Part shown: positions 25,859-33,791 of the stretch, one piece after another | Numbering within the stretch: the first letter of the stretch is position 1 | How the letters are laid out: each line of letters opens with the position of its first letter | NCBI GenBank assembly: GCA_020054035.1 | Contig: JAGVLY010000069.1 | Location: 1 to 41,716, forward strand | Reading direction: 5' to 3' | Length of the DNA: 41,716 nucleotides | From: Bacteroidia bacterium | Lineage (GTDB): Bacteria; Bacteroidota; Bacteroidia; SXHM01 | Translations under genes and position numbers: made by a program | The notes under the pieces: generated by a model | The model's database searches: none | What the model was told of the DNA's origin: nothing | What the model saw: only the letters and a program-made list of their open reading frames with translations

Positions 25859-27547
25859 ATGAAGAAGTTATTATTTGGCGCTGCCGCGCTTATTTCAATT
25901 AACGCAACAGCACAGGATACCTATCAGCAGGTGTATTCTCTTTTTCAGGCAAACTGCACCGTAGGATGCCACGGAAATGGCGGAACATCCGGCAGCCTTG
26001 ACCTTTACGGAGGTGGCGATGCATCGGTTGTATATGACAACATAGTAGATGTAACACCTGTAAACCCTACAGCAGTATCAAAAGGCTACAAACGCATTTA
26101 CCCCGGCCATCCCGAAAAAAGTTTTCTTTTGCGCAAATGCTCTTACAATGCGTGGGATGATTATTACCCTATTGAAGTTTCGGAAGGAAATGCTATGCCG
26201 GATAATCAACCCGTTCTTGAAAAAGAAGAGGTAGAATTAATCCGTCAATGGATTCTTTACGGTGCAAAAGAAACCGGAAACTTTGTTGATACACAGGTTT
26301 TGTTTGACTACTACCATGTAAATGGAAAACCACGAATGGCAACACCTGCAGCACCTGCCGAAGGCGAAGGTTTTCAATTACGCATGGGGCCTTTCTTTCT
26401 TCCTCCTTTGCAGGAAGTAGAGTTCTTTAAAAAACAGGATATAACATTAGCCGACAGCGTTGATGTAGATAAACTGGAAACATGGTTTAATGATGAGTCG
26501 CACCACTTTATTATTTACAAATTTAATGATGGTACAGATGCCGATTATCCTGCCGGATTGAGAAACATTAACGATCCCGAAGGCAGTTCACTTGGCGTAA
26601 ACGAAATGATTGCCACTTGGCAAGATGCATTTGCTTACAACCTGCCCGAACAAACTGCTTTCAGATGGAAAGGAGATCAAATTCTGGATATGAATTATCA
26701 TATTGTAAATTACGATGAAGATTCAATTATAGCCGCAGAATCATATACAAATATCTACACTGCTCCTGTTGATACAAACAATATTGTAATGACTTCGGTT
26801 TTGATTCCAATTAATGCAGTTGAATTTATTTTAGGAACAGGAACATTCGGACAAGACTTGATTATTCCGAATGATGGTGAAGTGCATACCTTTACCTATC
26901 GTTTGGCGTTCCCGTTCTATCCTCTTGCTCCTACATGGCATATCTGGTCAATTCAATCGCACACACATGCGCGCGGACAGGATTTTGATATTTACAAAAG
27001 CACTCCTGACGGACAAAAAGGCGAGCAATTTTATGAAGGATTTTATAACCGCGATTACACATTCAATCAGGGTTTTTATGACTGGGAGCATCCTGCAGTT
27101 CGTTTCTTTGAGCCTTTTTATGAAGTTCCATTGCAAACAGGTTTAATCTTTGAAGCTGTTTACCAAAATCTCACTGATGACACACTCTATTGGGGAAATA
27201 CCACCAATGATGAAATGATGTTATTTTATGTTCAGTATACCGAAGAAGCTTTGCCTACATCTTCTGTTAAGGAACAAACAAACCCGGTTTCGTTTACAAG
27301 CTACCCAAACCCGTTTACCGAAAGCACTCAGATTTATGTGAACCTGCCTGCATCTGACAGAATACAATTAGATGTATTTAACATGGCTGGCGAAAAAATC
27401 ACTACGCTTGCCGATGCACAGTTTGGTGCAGGACAACACCGTTTTGATTTTTCGTCAAAGGCGCTGAATCTGGCCTCGGGAATTTATCTGGCGCGTTTGA
27501 ATACTTTGCAGGGAACGCAGAGTATCAGAATGACGGTAATAGACTAA
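25859..27547 (+). CDS. Secreted cytochrome c / copper type II monooxygenase-like protein with T9SS domain (paralog 2)
   Basis: 562 residues, a clear tandem paralog of the preceding gene with the same four-part plan. A signal peptide ends at about residue 19, and the cytochrome-like domain has C33-x3-C37-H38 (NCTVGCHGNGG), M113 in NAMPDNQP and the EVELIRQWILYGAK end. Copper-site residues are H215-H216 (DESHHFIIY), H281 (MNYHIVNY), H368 and H370 (SHTHARG), and M453 or M454 (DEMMLFY). The T9SS domain starts FTSYPNPFTESTQIYVNL (about 479-496). All candidate ligands are kept in both copies while the loops differ, which argues that both are functional and perhaps differ in substrate. It starts 8 bases after paralog 1, in one operon. 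Confidence 0.82.
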   Translation: MKKLLFGAAALISINATAQDTYQQVYSLFQANCTVGCHGNGGTSGSLDLYGGGDASVVYDNIVDVTPVNPTAVSKGYKRIYPGHPEKSFLLRKCSYNAWDDYYPIEVSEGNAMPDNQPVLEKEEVELIRQWILYGAKETGNFVDTQVLFDYYHVNGKPRMATPAAPAEGEGFQLRMGPFFLPPLQEVEFFKKQDITLADSVDVDKLETWFNDESHHFIIYKFNDGTDADYPAGLRNINDPEGSSLGVNEMIATWQDAFAYNLPEQTAFRWKGDQILDMNYHIVNYDEDSIIAAESYTNIYTAPVDTNNIVMTSVLIPINAVEFILGTGTFGQDLIIPNDGEVHTFTYRLAFPFYPLAPTWHIWSIQSHTHARGQDFDIYKSTPDGQKGEQFYEGFYNRDYTFNQGFYDWEHPAVRFFEPFYEVPLQTGLIFEAVYQNLTDDTLYWGNTTNDEMMLFYVQYTEEALPTSSVKEQTNPVSFTSYPNPFTESTQIYVNLPASDRIQLDVFNMAGEKITTLADAQFGAGQHRFDFSSKALNLASGIYLARLNTLQGTQSIRMTVID

Positions 27548-27601
27548 ACCCCTCAACAAAATAACTGTTGATGTTAAGTCGCTCTCATACAGGGCTTGTT
27601 A

Positions 27602-27609
27602 TATCTTTG
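27602..27609 (+). promoter_or_regulatory. -7 promoter element of gltX
   Basis: TATCTTTG, an exact TAnnTTTG, lies 19 bases before the gltX ATG at 27629. A good -33 TTG is not visible at 17-23 bases. Confidence 0.5.
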
Positions 27610-27628
27610 TGCACTCAACAATCAAAAA

Positions 27629-29152
27629 ATGTCTGACAGAAAAGTTCGTGTGCGATTTGCTCCCAGCCCAACGGGACCTTTACATATTGGCGGTGTGCGT
27701 ACTGCTTTATACAATTACCTTTTTGCTAAAAAGCTTGGAGGTGATTTTATTCTCCGCATTGAAGATACCGACCAGGGACGTTATGTTGAAGGTGCGGAAG
27801 ATTATATAATTCAATCATTGAAATGGGTGGGTATTGAACCCAATGAAGGTGTTGGTTTTGGTGATGGCCCGTATGCGCCTTACCGCCAGAGCGAACGAAA
27901 AGATACCTATCACCAGTTTGCCGAGCAATTGGTAAAAAGCGGACACGCTTATTATGCATTTGATACTTCAGAAGAACTGGAAGCTCTACGCAAAAAGCTG
28001 GAAGCTGCCAAAGCACCTGTTACTGCTTATGGTTCTGCTGTGCGTATGGAAATGAAAAACTCACTTACACTATCTGCGGATGAAGTTGCATCAAAACTAA
28101 ATGCAGGTGAGCAATACGTTATCCGTATCAAAATATCAGAAAACGAGGAAGTAAAAGTTCAGGATATAATTCGCGGTGAAGTGGTGTTCAGCACTTCGTT
28201 GATGGACGATAAAGTTTTATTCAAAAGCGATGGAATGCCAACCTATCATCTTGCGAATGTTGCGGATGATTATGCCATGCAGATCACGCATGTTATTCGC
28301 GGTGAGGAATGGTTGTCATCAGCTCCTTTGCACGTATTGTTGTATCGCTATTTAGGTTGGGAAGACAAGATGCCGCAATTCGCGCACTTGCCATTATTAA
28401 AACCCGATGGCAATGGAAAACTAAGCAAACGTGACGGAGATAAATTAGGCTTCCCTGTTTTTCCATTGGAATTTAAAGACCCTAAGACAGGAGAAATTTC
28501 ATCGGGATATCGTGAAAAAGGATATTTACCGGAAGCTGTAATTAATATTATTGCCTTCCTCGGCTGGAACCCGGGAACGGAACAGGAGATTTATTCTCTG
28601 GAAGAATTGGTAGGTGCTTTCTCCATGGAGCACGTGCACAAAGCAGGTGCAAAATTCAATTTTGAAAAAGCGAAATGGTTCAATGAGCATTACATCAAAA
28701 CTGCATCGGATGAGCGATTGGCAAATCATATTCTTCCGCTTGCGCAGGAGAAGTTTGGTGTAAATGATTTAGAGTTTTTGAAAAAAGTGTGTGCATTGTT
28801 GAAAGACCGTGTTTCGTTTATCAATGACATTGTTTGTGCAAACTCTTTTGTTTTTGCAGCACCTGCAAATTACAGTGCTGATGCTCTTAAAAAATTAGGT
28901 TCTCCAAACCTGACAGGTTTTCAAAACCTATCAGGTTTTATAAATTCAATTGAAGACTTCTCTGCTGCAAACATTGAAAATTCATTGAAACAATTTGCCG
29001 AAACCAATGAAGTAAAATTAGGCGACCTGATGAAGTTTACCCGCATCAGCATTGTCGGAGACCTCAGCGGTCCGGGCGTTCCCGACCTGATGGTGTTGTT
29101 GGGGAAAGAAGAAATAGGGAAGCGAATCAATTCGTTTCTGGCTCAACAGTAA
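27629..29152 (+). CDS. gltX: Glutamyl-tRNA synthetase
   Basis: Charges tRNA-Glu with glutamate. From ATG 27629 it has 507 residues and begins MSDRKVRVRFAPSPTGPLHI with the HIGH-type motif PLHIGG at 17-22. KMSKS is represented by KLSKRDGDK. The presence of glnS immediately downstream suggests a discriminating enzyme and no need for the indirect Gln-tRNA route (inference). The odd feature is residues 426-437 (PNLTGFQNLSGF), encoded by two tandem palindromic 18-bp repeat units at 28904-28939, lying in the C-terminal anticodon-binding region. The open frame to 27596 is discarded in favour of the ATG after the -7 box. Confidence 0.96.
   Translation: MSDRKVRVRFAPSPTGPLHIGGVRTALYNYLFAKKLGGDFILRIEDTDQGRYVEGAEDYIIQSLKWVGIEPNEGVGFGDGPYAPYRQSERKDTYHQFAEQLVKSGHAYYAFDTSEELEALRKKLEAAKAPVTAYGSAVRMEMKNSLTLSADEVASKLNAGEQYVIRIKISENEEVKVQDIIRGEVVFSTSLMDDKVLFKSDGMPTYHLANVADDYAMQITHVIRGEEWLSSAPLHVLLYRYLGWEDKMPQFAHLPLLKPDGNGKLSKRDGDKLGFPVFPLEFKDPKTGEISSGYREKGYLPEAVINIIAFLGWNPGTEQEIYSLEELVGAFSMEHVHKAGAKFNFEKAKWFNEHYIKTASDERLANHILPLAQEKFGVNDLEFLKKVCALLKDRVSFINDIVCANSFVFAAPANYSADALKKLGSPNLTGFQNLSGFINSIEDFSAANIENSLKQFAETNEVKLGDLMKFTRISIVGDLSGPGVPDLMVLLGKEEIGKRINSFLAQQ
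28904..28939. repeat. Tandem palindromic repeat inside gltX
   Basis: Two 18-bp units, CCAAACCTGACAGGTTTT and CAAAACCTATCAGGTTTT, are directly repeated with three differences. Each is itself a palindrome: AAACCTG/CAGGTTT around one base, and AAAACCT/AGGTTTT around ATC. They are in frame and encode NLTGF and NLSGF. The core resembles short AACCTGACAGGTT repeats seen between genes in this phylum, so an in-frame repeat insertion is likely. Confidence 0.7.
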
Positions 29153-29160
29153 CCCTCGGA

Positions 29161-29316
29161 TTTCCCTCTGCGAAAAACTCAGCGTTCTCTGCGGTAAAAA
29201 AAGTAAACCGCAGAGTTCCGCAGAGAAATAAAACTGAGAGCCGCAGAGAAAAACAATCTTTATAGCTTTGCAGAATTAATAATCTCAGTGTTCTTAGTGC
29301 CCTTAGTGGTAAAAAC
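29161..29316. repeat. CTCTGCGG/CCGCAGAG repeat cluster between gltX and glnS
   Basis: Within about 85 bases there are five copies of CTCTGCG(G) or its complement (29166, 29187, 29208, 29218, 29241). CTCTGCGGT at 29187 pairs with ACCGCAGAG at 29207-29215 as a hairpin. A tail of short TTAGTG steps (TTCTTAGTGCCCTTAGTGG, 29291-29309) leads into the glnS start. This looks like dispersed low-complexity repeat DNA, and the glnS -7 element lies within it. Confidence 0.5.
29263..29270 (+). promoter_or_regulatory. -7 promoter element of glnS
   Basis: TAGCTTTG, an exact TAnnTTTG, lies 49 bases before the glnS ATG. A -33 TTG is not seen, so the call rests on the -7 box alone. Confidence 0.4.
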
Positions 29317-29319
29317 AAA

Positions 29320-30996
29320 ATGGAAGAGTTAAAAAAAGAAGAAGAAAAATCACTCAACTTTCTCGAAGAAATTGTTGAGGCTGATTTAAAGTCAGGAAAA
29401 TATACAAGCATTCTCACCCGCTTTCCGCCTGAGCCGAATGGGTATTTACATATCGGGCACAGCAAATCTATCTGCATCAATTTTGGGCTGGCAAAAAAAT
29501 ACGGAGGCAAAACCAATCTGCGTTTTGATGATACCAACCCTACAACCGAAGATGTGGAATATGTGGACAGCATTAAAGCCGATATCAAATGGCTGGGCTT
29601 TGAATGGGCAAATGAATTTTATGCCAGCGATTATTTTCCGCAGATCTATGAATTTGCTTTAAAGCTAATCCGCAAGGGCTTAGCGTACGTTGACGATTCT
29701 ACTTCCGAAGAAATTGCCGCGATGAAAGGAACACCCACTGAGCCCGGAAAAAACAGTCCTTACCGCGACCGCACCCCACAGGAAAACGAAGAGCTTTTTG
29801 TGAAAATGAAGAATGGTGTATTCGCTGAAGGCTCAAAAATATTACGCGCAAAAATTGACATGGCATCGCCTAACATGATTTTGCGCGACCCTGTTATTTA
29901 CCGCATCAAATTTGCGCATCATCACCGCACGGGCAATACGTGGTGCATTTATCCGATGTATGATTTTGCGCACGGACAAAGCGACTCCATTGAAAATATT
30001 ACACACAGCATTTGCACGTTGGAGTTTGTTCCGCACCGTGCGTTGTATGACTGGTGCATTGAAAAGCTCGAGATATTTCCATCCAAACAATATGAGTTTG
30101 CGAGACTGAACGTGAATTACACGGTAATGAGCAAACGCAAATTTTTGCAATTAGTAAACGAGAATATTGTGAACGGCTGGGACGACCCGCGGATGCCCAC
30201 CATTTCAGGGATGCGCAGAAGAGGTTATACCGCAAAAGCTATCCGCGATTTTGCAGAACGTGTGGGCGTGCAAAAGCGCGAAAACCTGATCGATATTTCA
30301 CTGCTTGAATTTTTTGTGCGCGAGGATCTGAACAAAACTTCTCTGCGCAGAATGGTGGTTTTTGACCCGCTGAAAGTGGTCATCACCAATTTTCCGGAAG
30401 GACAAACCGAACAACTATCAGGTGAAAATAATCCGGAAGTGGAAAACTCGGGAACACATGCTATTCCATTCAGCCGCGAGATCTACATTGAGCGCGATGA
30501 TTACATGGAAAACGCACCGAGCAAATTTTTTCGCCTCAGCGTTGGTAAACAAGTGCGACTGAAAAGCGCTTACATCATCACCTGCACCGATGCCATTAAA
30601 GATGCCAACGGCAACATCACCGAACTGCATTGCACCTACATTCCTGAAAGCCGCAGCGGAAGTGATACATCCGGCTTAAAAGTAAAAGGCACTGTGCATT
30701 GGGTAAACATTGCAGATGCCGTTCCGGTGGAAGTTCTGGAATACGACCGTTTGTTTAAAGTCGAAAATCCGGCAAGCGAAGAAGGTGATTTCAAAGAGTA
30801 TATCAATGAAAACAGTTTGACTGTAATTCCTGTTGCCTATGCCGAACCTGCTATTAAAGAAGCAAAAGCTGATGAGCGTTTCCAGTTTTTGCGCAAGGGA
30901 TATTTTTGTTTGGACAAAACCTCAACGCCAGAGAAGTTAGTGTTTAACAGAACGGTTACGCTGAAGGATAACTGGGCGAAGGAGCAGAAGAAATAA
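29320..30996 (+). CDS. glnS: Glutaminyl-tRNA synthetase
   Basis: Charges tRNA-Gln directly with glutamine. The 558 residues match bacterial GlnRS. The HIGH-type motif is PPEPNGYLHIGHSKS (36-50), preceded by a short lysine/glutamate-rich N-terminus, and the KMSKS-type motif is VMSKRK with M270. LRFDDTNP and WCIYPMYDFAHGQSD are GlnRS-type class I core motifs, and the C-terminal half has the two beta-barrel anticodon-binding domains. The first residues (MEELKKEEEKSLNFLEEIV) follow the plausible ATG at 29320. The gene follows gltX in the same direction after a repeat-rich 167-base gap. Confidence 0.96.
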   Translation: MEELKKEEEKSLNFLEEIVEADLKSGKYTSILTRFPPEPNGYLHIGHSKSICINFGLAKKYGGKTNLRFDDTNPTTEDVEYVDSIKADIKWLGFEWANEFYASDYFPQIYEFALKLIRKGLAYVDDSTSEEIAAMKGTPTEPGKNSPYRDRTPQENEELFVKMKNGVFAEGSKILRAKIDMASPNMILRDPVIYRIKFAHHHRTGNTWCIYPMYDFAHGQSDSIENITHSICTLEFVPHRALYDWCIEKLEIFPSKQYEFARLNVNYTVMSKRKFLQLVNENIVNGWDDPRMPTISGMRRRGYTAKAIRDFAERVGVQKRENLIDISLLEFFVREDLNKTSLRRMVVFDPLKVVITNFPEGQTEQLSGENNPEVENSGTHAIPFSREIYIERDDYMENAPSKFFRLSVGKQVRLKSAYIITCTDAIKDANGNITELHCTYIPESRSGSDTSGLKVKGTVHWVNIADAVPVEVLEYDRLFKVENPASEEGDFKEYINENSLTVIPVAYAEPAIKEAKADERFQFLRKGYFCLDKTSTPEKLVFNRTVTLKDNWAKEQKK

Positions 30997-31000
30997 TACT

Positions 31001-31061
31001 GTCATGCTGAGCGTAGTCGAAGCATCAATTATTTAGGCCCTTCGACTACGCTCAGGGTGAC
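31001..31061. repeat. Inverted repeat of the GTCA..GAGCGTAGTCGAAG family
   Basis: The left arm 31001-31022 and right arm 31040-31061 are reverse complements over 22 bases with two mismatches (core CTGAGCGTAGTCGAAG). A half-copy is at 32765-32788 and a related palindrome at 34745-34805. It lies between glnS and folB and may act as a terminator or mRNA-stabilising hairpin. The family is a common intergenic palindrome in Bacteroidota, as far as I know. Confidence 0.75.
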
Positions 31062-31078
31062 AAACGCAAGAAAAAACA

Positions 31079-31435
31079 ATGCAAGTAACCCTCGAAAACA
31101 TCCAACTCTACGCCTATCACGGCTGCCTTGAAGAAGAAGCCCTGATAGGACAAAACTACCGTGTGGATGTGTATATCACCACCGACTATTCAGAGGCTGC
31201 CCAAACGGACGACCTTACAAAAACGGTTGACTACACGCAGGTTTACGAAATAGTAAAACGCGAAATGTCCATCCGCTCAAAACTGATTGAGCATGTTTGC
31301 CGCAGAATTTGCGAAGCGCTTGCTGCGGAGATCCCCTCAATAGAAAAATGTTTGGTAAAACTGACCAAATACAATCCGCCTGTAAATGGTATGGTTGGAA
31401 AAGCGAGTGTTACCTGGGAGGATAGCCAACAATAG
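31079..31435 (+). CDS. folB: Dihydroneopterin aldolase
   Basis: Folate pathway enzyme converting 7,8-dihydroneopterin to 6-hydroxymethyl-dihydropterin and glycolaldehyde. Its 118 residues are the normal length. The pattern LENIQLYAYHGCLEEEALIG carries the active-site glutamate region (E19/E20), TVDYTQVYEIV supplies the active-site tyrosine (Y52), LIEHVC the substrate-binding glutamate (E71), and VKLTKYNPP the catalytic lysine K97. These assignments follow the known family. The ATG at 31079 begins 17 bases after the palindromic repeat. Other fol genes are not nearby. Confidence 0.93.
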   Translation: MQVTLENIQLYAYHGCLEEEALIGQNYRVDVYITTDYSEAAQTDDLTKTVDYTQVYEIVKREMSIRSKLIEHVCRRICEALAAEIPSIEKCLVKLTKYNPPVNGMVGKASVTWEDSQQ

Positions 31436-31436
31436 A

Positions 31437-31466
31437 AGCAGAAATAATTACTTCTGCTCAGTTTTT
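31437..31466 (+). terminator. Probable folB terminator
   Basis: AGCAGAA (31437-31443) pairs with TTCTGCT (31452-31458) across an 8-base loop, followed closely by a T5 run at 31462-31466. It starts right after the folB stop codon. Confidence 0.5.
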
Positions 31467-31484
31467 ATCAAAATTTACCTGCGT

Positions 31485-32048
31485 TTACTTCTTATTGAAC
31501 TTATTCATCACAAAAGAAATATCCATAGACCCAAAGTCTTTAATCAATTCTACCGATTTAAGGATACTTTCGTTAATGATGGGCTTTTCTTCAGCCGTCC
31601 ATTCCCCTAAAACATAATCCACTTGTCTTCCTTTGGCAAAATCATTTCCCACGCCAAAGCGCAGGCGGGGATATTCATTTGTATTCAGTTCAAATTGTAT
31701 GCTTTTTAAGCCGTTGTGTCCTCCATCGCTGCCTTTGGCACGCAGGCGAAGTTCACCACAGGGCAGGGCAAGGTCATCGGTAACTACCAGCAGGTTGCGG
31801 ACAGATATTTTCTCAGCCGTAAGCCAGTATTTAATGGCTTTACCACTCAGGTTCATATACGTGGTAGGTTTTATAAGAATAAACGTGCGGCCCTTGTGCT
31901 TTACCTCACATACATCGGCCAAACGGTCGGGCTTAAAAGCAGTAGTGGACGCCTTTGCAAGGGCATCCACTACTTTAAAACCTATATTATGGCGGGTCTC
32001 GGCATACTCGCTTCCGATATTACCAAGACCGGCTATCAGGTATTTCAC
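31485..32048 (-). CDS. pth: Peptidyl-tRNA hydrolase
   Basis: Frees tRNA from peptidyl-tRNAs that drop off the ribosome. Its 187 residues match the bacterial Pth family. Active-site residues are all present: N10 (AGLGNIG), H20 (TRHNIGF), N66 (TTYMNLSG), D91/D92 (VVTDDLALP) and N112 (GGHNGLKSI). RLRFGVGNDFAKGRQVDYVL is the usual C-terminal block. It follows the L25 gene by 12 bases; the order prs, rplY/ctc, pth is widely conserved in bacteria, although here the prs gap holds a repeat. Confidence 0.96.
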   Translation of the reverse strand: MKYLIAGLGNIGSEYAETRHNIGFKVVDALAKASTTAFKPDRLADVCEVKHKGRTFILIKPTTYMNLSGKAIKYWLTAEKISVRNLLVVTDDLALPCGELRLRAKGSDGGHNGLKSIQFELNTNEYPRLRFGVGNDFAKGRQVDYVLGEWTAEEKPIINESILKSVELIKDFGSMDISFVMNKFNKK

Positions 32049-32060
32049 AACCTAAAAGAA

Positions 32061-32717
32061 TTACTTTTTAGTCGGTGCTTTAGCTGCTGCTGCAGGTGCT
32101 GCTGCTTTAGCCGGTGCCGCTGCTGCTGCTTTGGCAGGTGCTGCTGCTGCCGCTCCTTTATCTTCCTCTACAACTCCGCGTTTGTGTTTAACACCTACTA
32201 CTTCGCTTGAAAGGATTTCTAAAAATTTAACTCCTGGATAGTCCAAATCTGCAATTTTTATTCCCTGACCAACTTTCAATCCTGAAATATCAACAGTGAT
32301 GTTTTCAAGAAAATCTTCCGGCTTTGCACTCACTTTCAGTTTGCGGAAGTTTTGTTTCAATAAACCACCGTCACGCACTCCGGGTGAAGTTCCGGTAAGT
32401 TTTACAGGAAGTTCAATGGTTACATATTTTCCGGGAACCAATTCACGGAAATCGATGTGAAGAATTTTGTCGCTGATAGGGTGCAACTGAATTTCCTGCA
32501 TGATTGCAGAATACTGGTTGTCTCCTACTTTAATTTCGGCTTTGAAAACTTCGGGAGTGTAAACGAGTTTTTTGAACTCTTTTTCATCTGCCACAAAGTG
32601 GATTTGTTCTTTTCCGCCATAAATTACACATGGGATAAGACCACTTCTGCGCGAAGCTTTTGCATCTTTCTTCCCTACGTTCGCTCTTGGCGAACCGCTA
32701 ATAGATACTGATTTCAT
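32061..32717 (-). CDS. rplY: Ribosomal protein L25/TL5 (CTC family)
   Basis: 5S-rRNA-binding ribosomal protein of the long TL5/CTC type. Of 218 residues, about 1-90 form the L25 domain (SISGSPRANVGKKDAKASRR at the start) and about 95-185 the TL5 C-terminal beta domain (LTGTSPGVRDGGLLKQNFRK). The last 35 residues are a low-complexity Ala-Pro-Lys tail of AAAPAKA-like repeats, common in Bacteroidota. It is placed between prs and pth, as in many bacteria. The tail probably interacts with rRNA through its lysines (inference). Confidence 0.95.
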   Translation of the reverse strand: MKSVSISGSPRANVGKKDAKASRRSGLIPCVIYGGKEQIHFVADEKEFKKLVYTPEVFKAEIKVGDNQYSAIMQEIQLHPISDKILHIDFRELVPGKYVTIELPVKLTGTSPGVRDGGLLKQNFRKLKVSAKPEDFLENITVDISGLKVGQGIKIADLDYPGVKFLEILSSEVVGVKHKRGVVEEDKGAAAAAPAKAAAAAPAKAAAPAAAAKAPTKK

Positions 32718-32764
32718 TGTTTTGTTTTTGTTTAGTTATTGATTGATTTGAATTGATTTTCGTT

Positions 32765-32788
32765 GTCACCCTGAGCGTAGTCGAAGGG
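32765..32788. repeat. Half-copy of the GAGCGTAGTCGAAG repeat next to prs
   Basis: GTCACCCTGAGCGTAGTCG followed by AAGGG matches one arm of the palindrome at 31001-31061 and abuts the prs stop codon (32789-32791) directly, with no partner arm. Confidence 0.7.
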
Positions 32789-33721
32789 TTAAAATATAAA
32801 GTTAGTACTTATCGATTCATAGTTATGCACCTTGCGGATAACATCTGCAAACAGCGGAGCTACTGATAAGGCCTTGATTTTAGCACTTTGTTTTTTCAGC
32901 GGAATGGTATTGGTAACAATCAGTTCCGTAATTTTTGAATTCTCTAATTTCTCATACGCATCGCCCGAAAGCAAGGGGTGAGTAATGCAAGCGCGAACGC
33001 TGGCAGCCCCTTTTTCCATCATCATATCGGCAGCTTTTACAAGCGTTCCTCCGGTGTCGATGATATCATCTACCAGCACCACATCTTTGCCTACAATATC
33101 ACCGATAACGGTCATGCTGTGCACCTCGTTAGCTACCTTGCGTTGTTTGTAGCAAATAGCTAAATCAACATTCAGGTTTTTAGCGTAGGCATTAGCTCTG
33201 CGGGTTCCTCCAACATCGGGAGTTGCCATAATCAGGTTAGGAAGATTGAGGTTTCTCAGGTAATCTAAGAAAAGGTAAGAAGAGTATAAATGGTCAACCG
33301 GAACATTGAAAAAGCCTTGTATCTGGTCGGCATGTAAATCCATTGTAATAATGCGGGTAACACCGGCAGTGCCTAATAAATCGGCAACCAGTTTAGCACC
33401 GATCGAAACACGGGGTTTGTCTTTTCTATCCTGACGGGCAAACCCGAAATAAGGGATAACGGCTACAATCTGTTTAGCCGAAGCGCGTTTTGCGGCATCT
33501 ACCATCAACAGCAATTCAAACAGGTTATCAGCAGGTGGAAATGTGCTTTGAACAATAAAAACATCTTCGCCACGGATACTCTCGCCAAAAGACGGTTCAA
33601 ACTCACCATCTTTAAAACGCACCACCGATGATTTTCCCAACGGAATACCGTAGGCATCAACGATTTGCTTACCTAAGTAAAGCGAGGATTCGCAGGAAAA
33701 TATTTTTACTTCAAACGGCAT
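32789..33721 (-). CDS. prs: Ribose-phosphate pyrophosphokinase (PRPP synthetase)
   Basis: Makes PRPP from ribose-5-phosphate and ATP for nucleotide, His and Trp synthesis. From ATG 33721 it has 310 residues and begins MPFEVKIFSCESSLYLGKQI. DGEFEPSFGESIRGEDVFIVQST leads to PYFGFARQDRKDKPR, MDLHADQIQGFFN is the divalent-metal and ATP region, and VLVDDIIDTGGTL is the PRPP-binding loop. The open frame continues upstream to 33784, but those residues are unlike the family and span a promoter, so the internal ATG is used. Confidence 0.96.
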   Translation of the reverse strand: MPFEVKIFSCESSLYLGKQIVDAYGIPLGKSSVVRFKDGEFEPSFGESIRGEDVFIVQSTFPPADNLFELLLMVDAAKRASAKQIVAVIPYFGFARQDRKDKPRVSIGAKLVADLLGTAGVTRIITMDLHADQIQGFFNVPVDHLYSSYLFLDYLRNLNLPNLIMATPDVGGTRRANAYAKNLNVDLAICYKQRKVANEVHSMTVIGDIVGKDVVLVDDIIDTGGTLVKAADMMMEKGAASVRACITHPLLSGDAYEKLENSKITELIVTNTIPLKKQSAKIKALSVAPLFADVIRKVHNYESISTNFIF

Positions 33722-33740
33722 GTTTCTTTGAAAAGGGACG

Positions 33741-33770
33741 CGAAGATAGAGAAAAACTGTAATGGCGCAA
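33741..33770 (-). promoter_or_regulatory. Probable prs promoter (TTG-N19-TATCTTCG)
   Basis: On the minus strand TTG (33770-33768), a 19-base spacer and TATCTTCG (33748-33741) lie 19 bases before the prs ATG, one base from the consensus. Confidence 0.45.
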
Positions 33771-33791
33771 GCACAAAGGCACAATTCTGCC

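Noticed and set aside
33722-33784. An N-terminal extension of PRPP synthetase
   Set aside because: The residues are unlike the family and the stretch holds a TTG-N19-TATCTTCG promoter; ATG 33721 matches the normal N-terminus.
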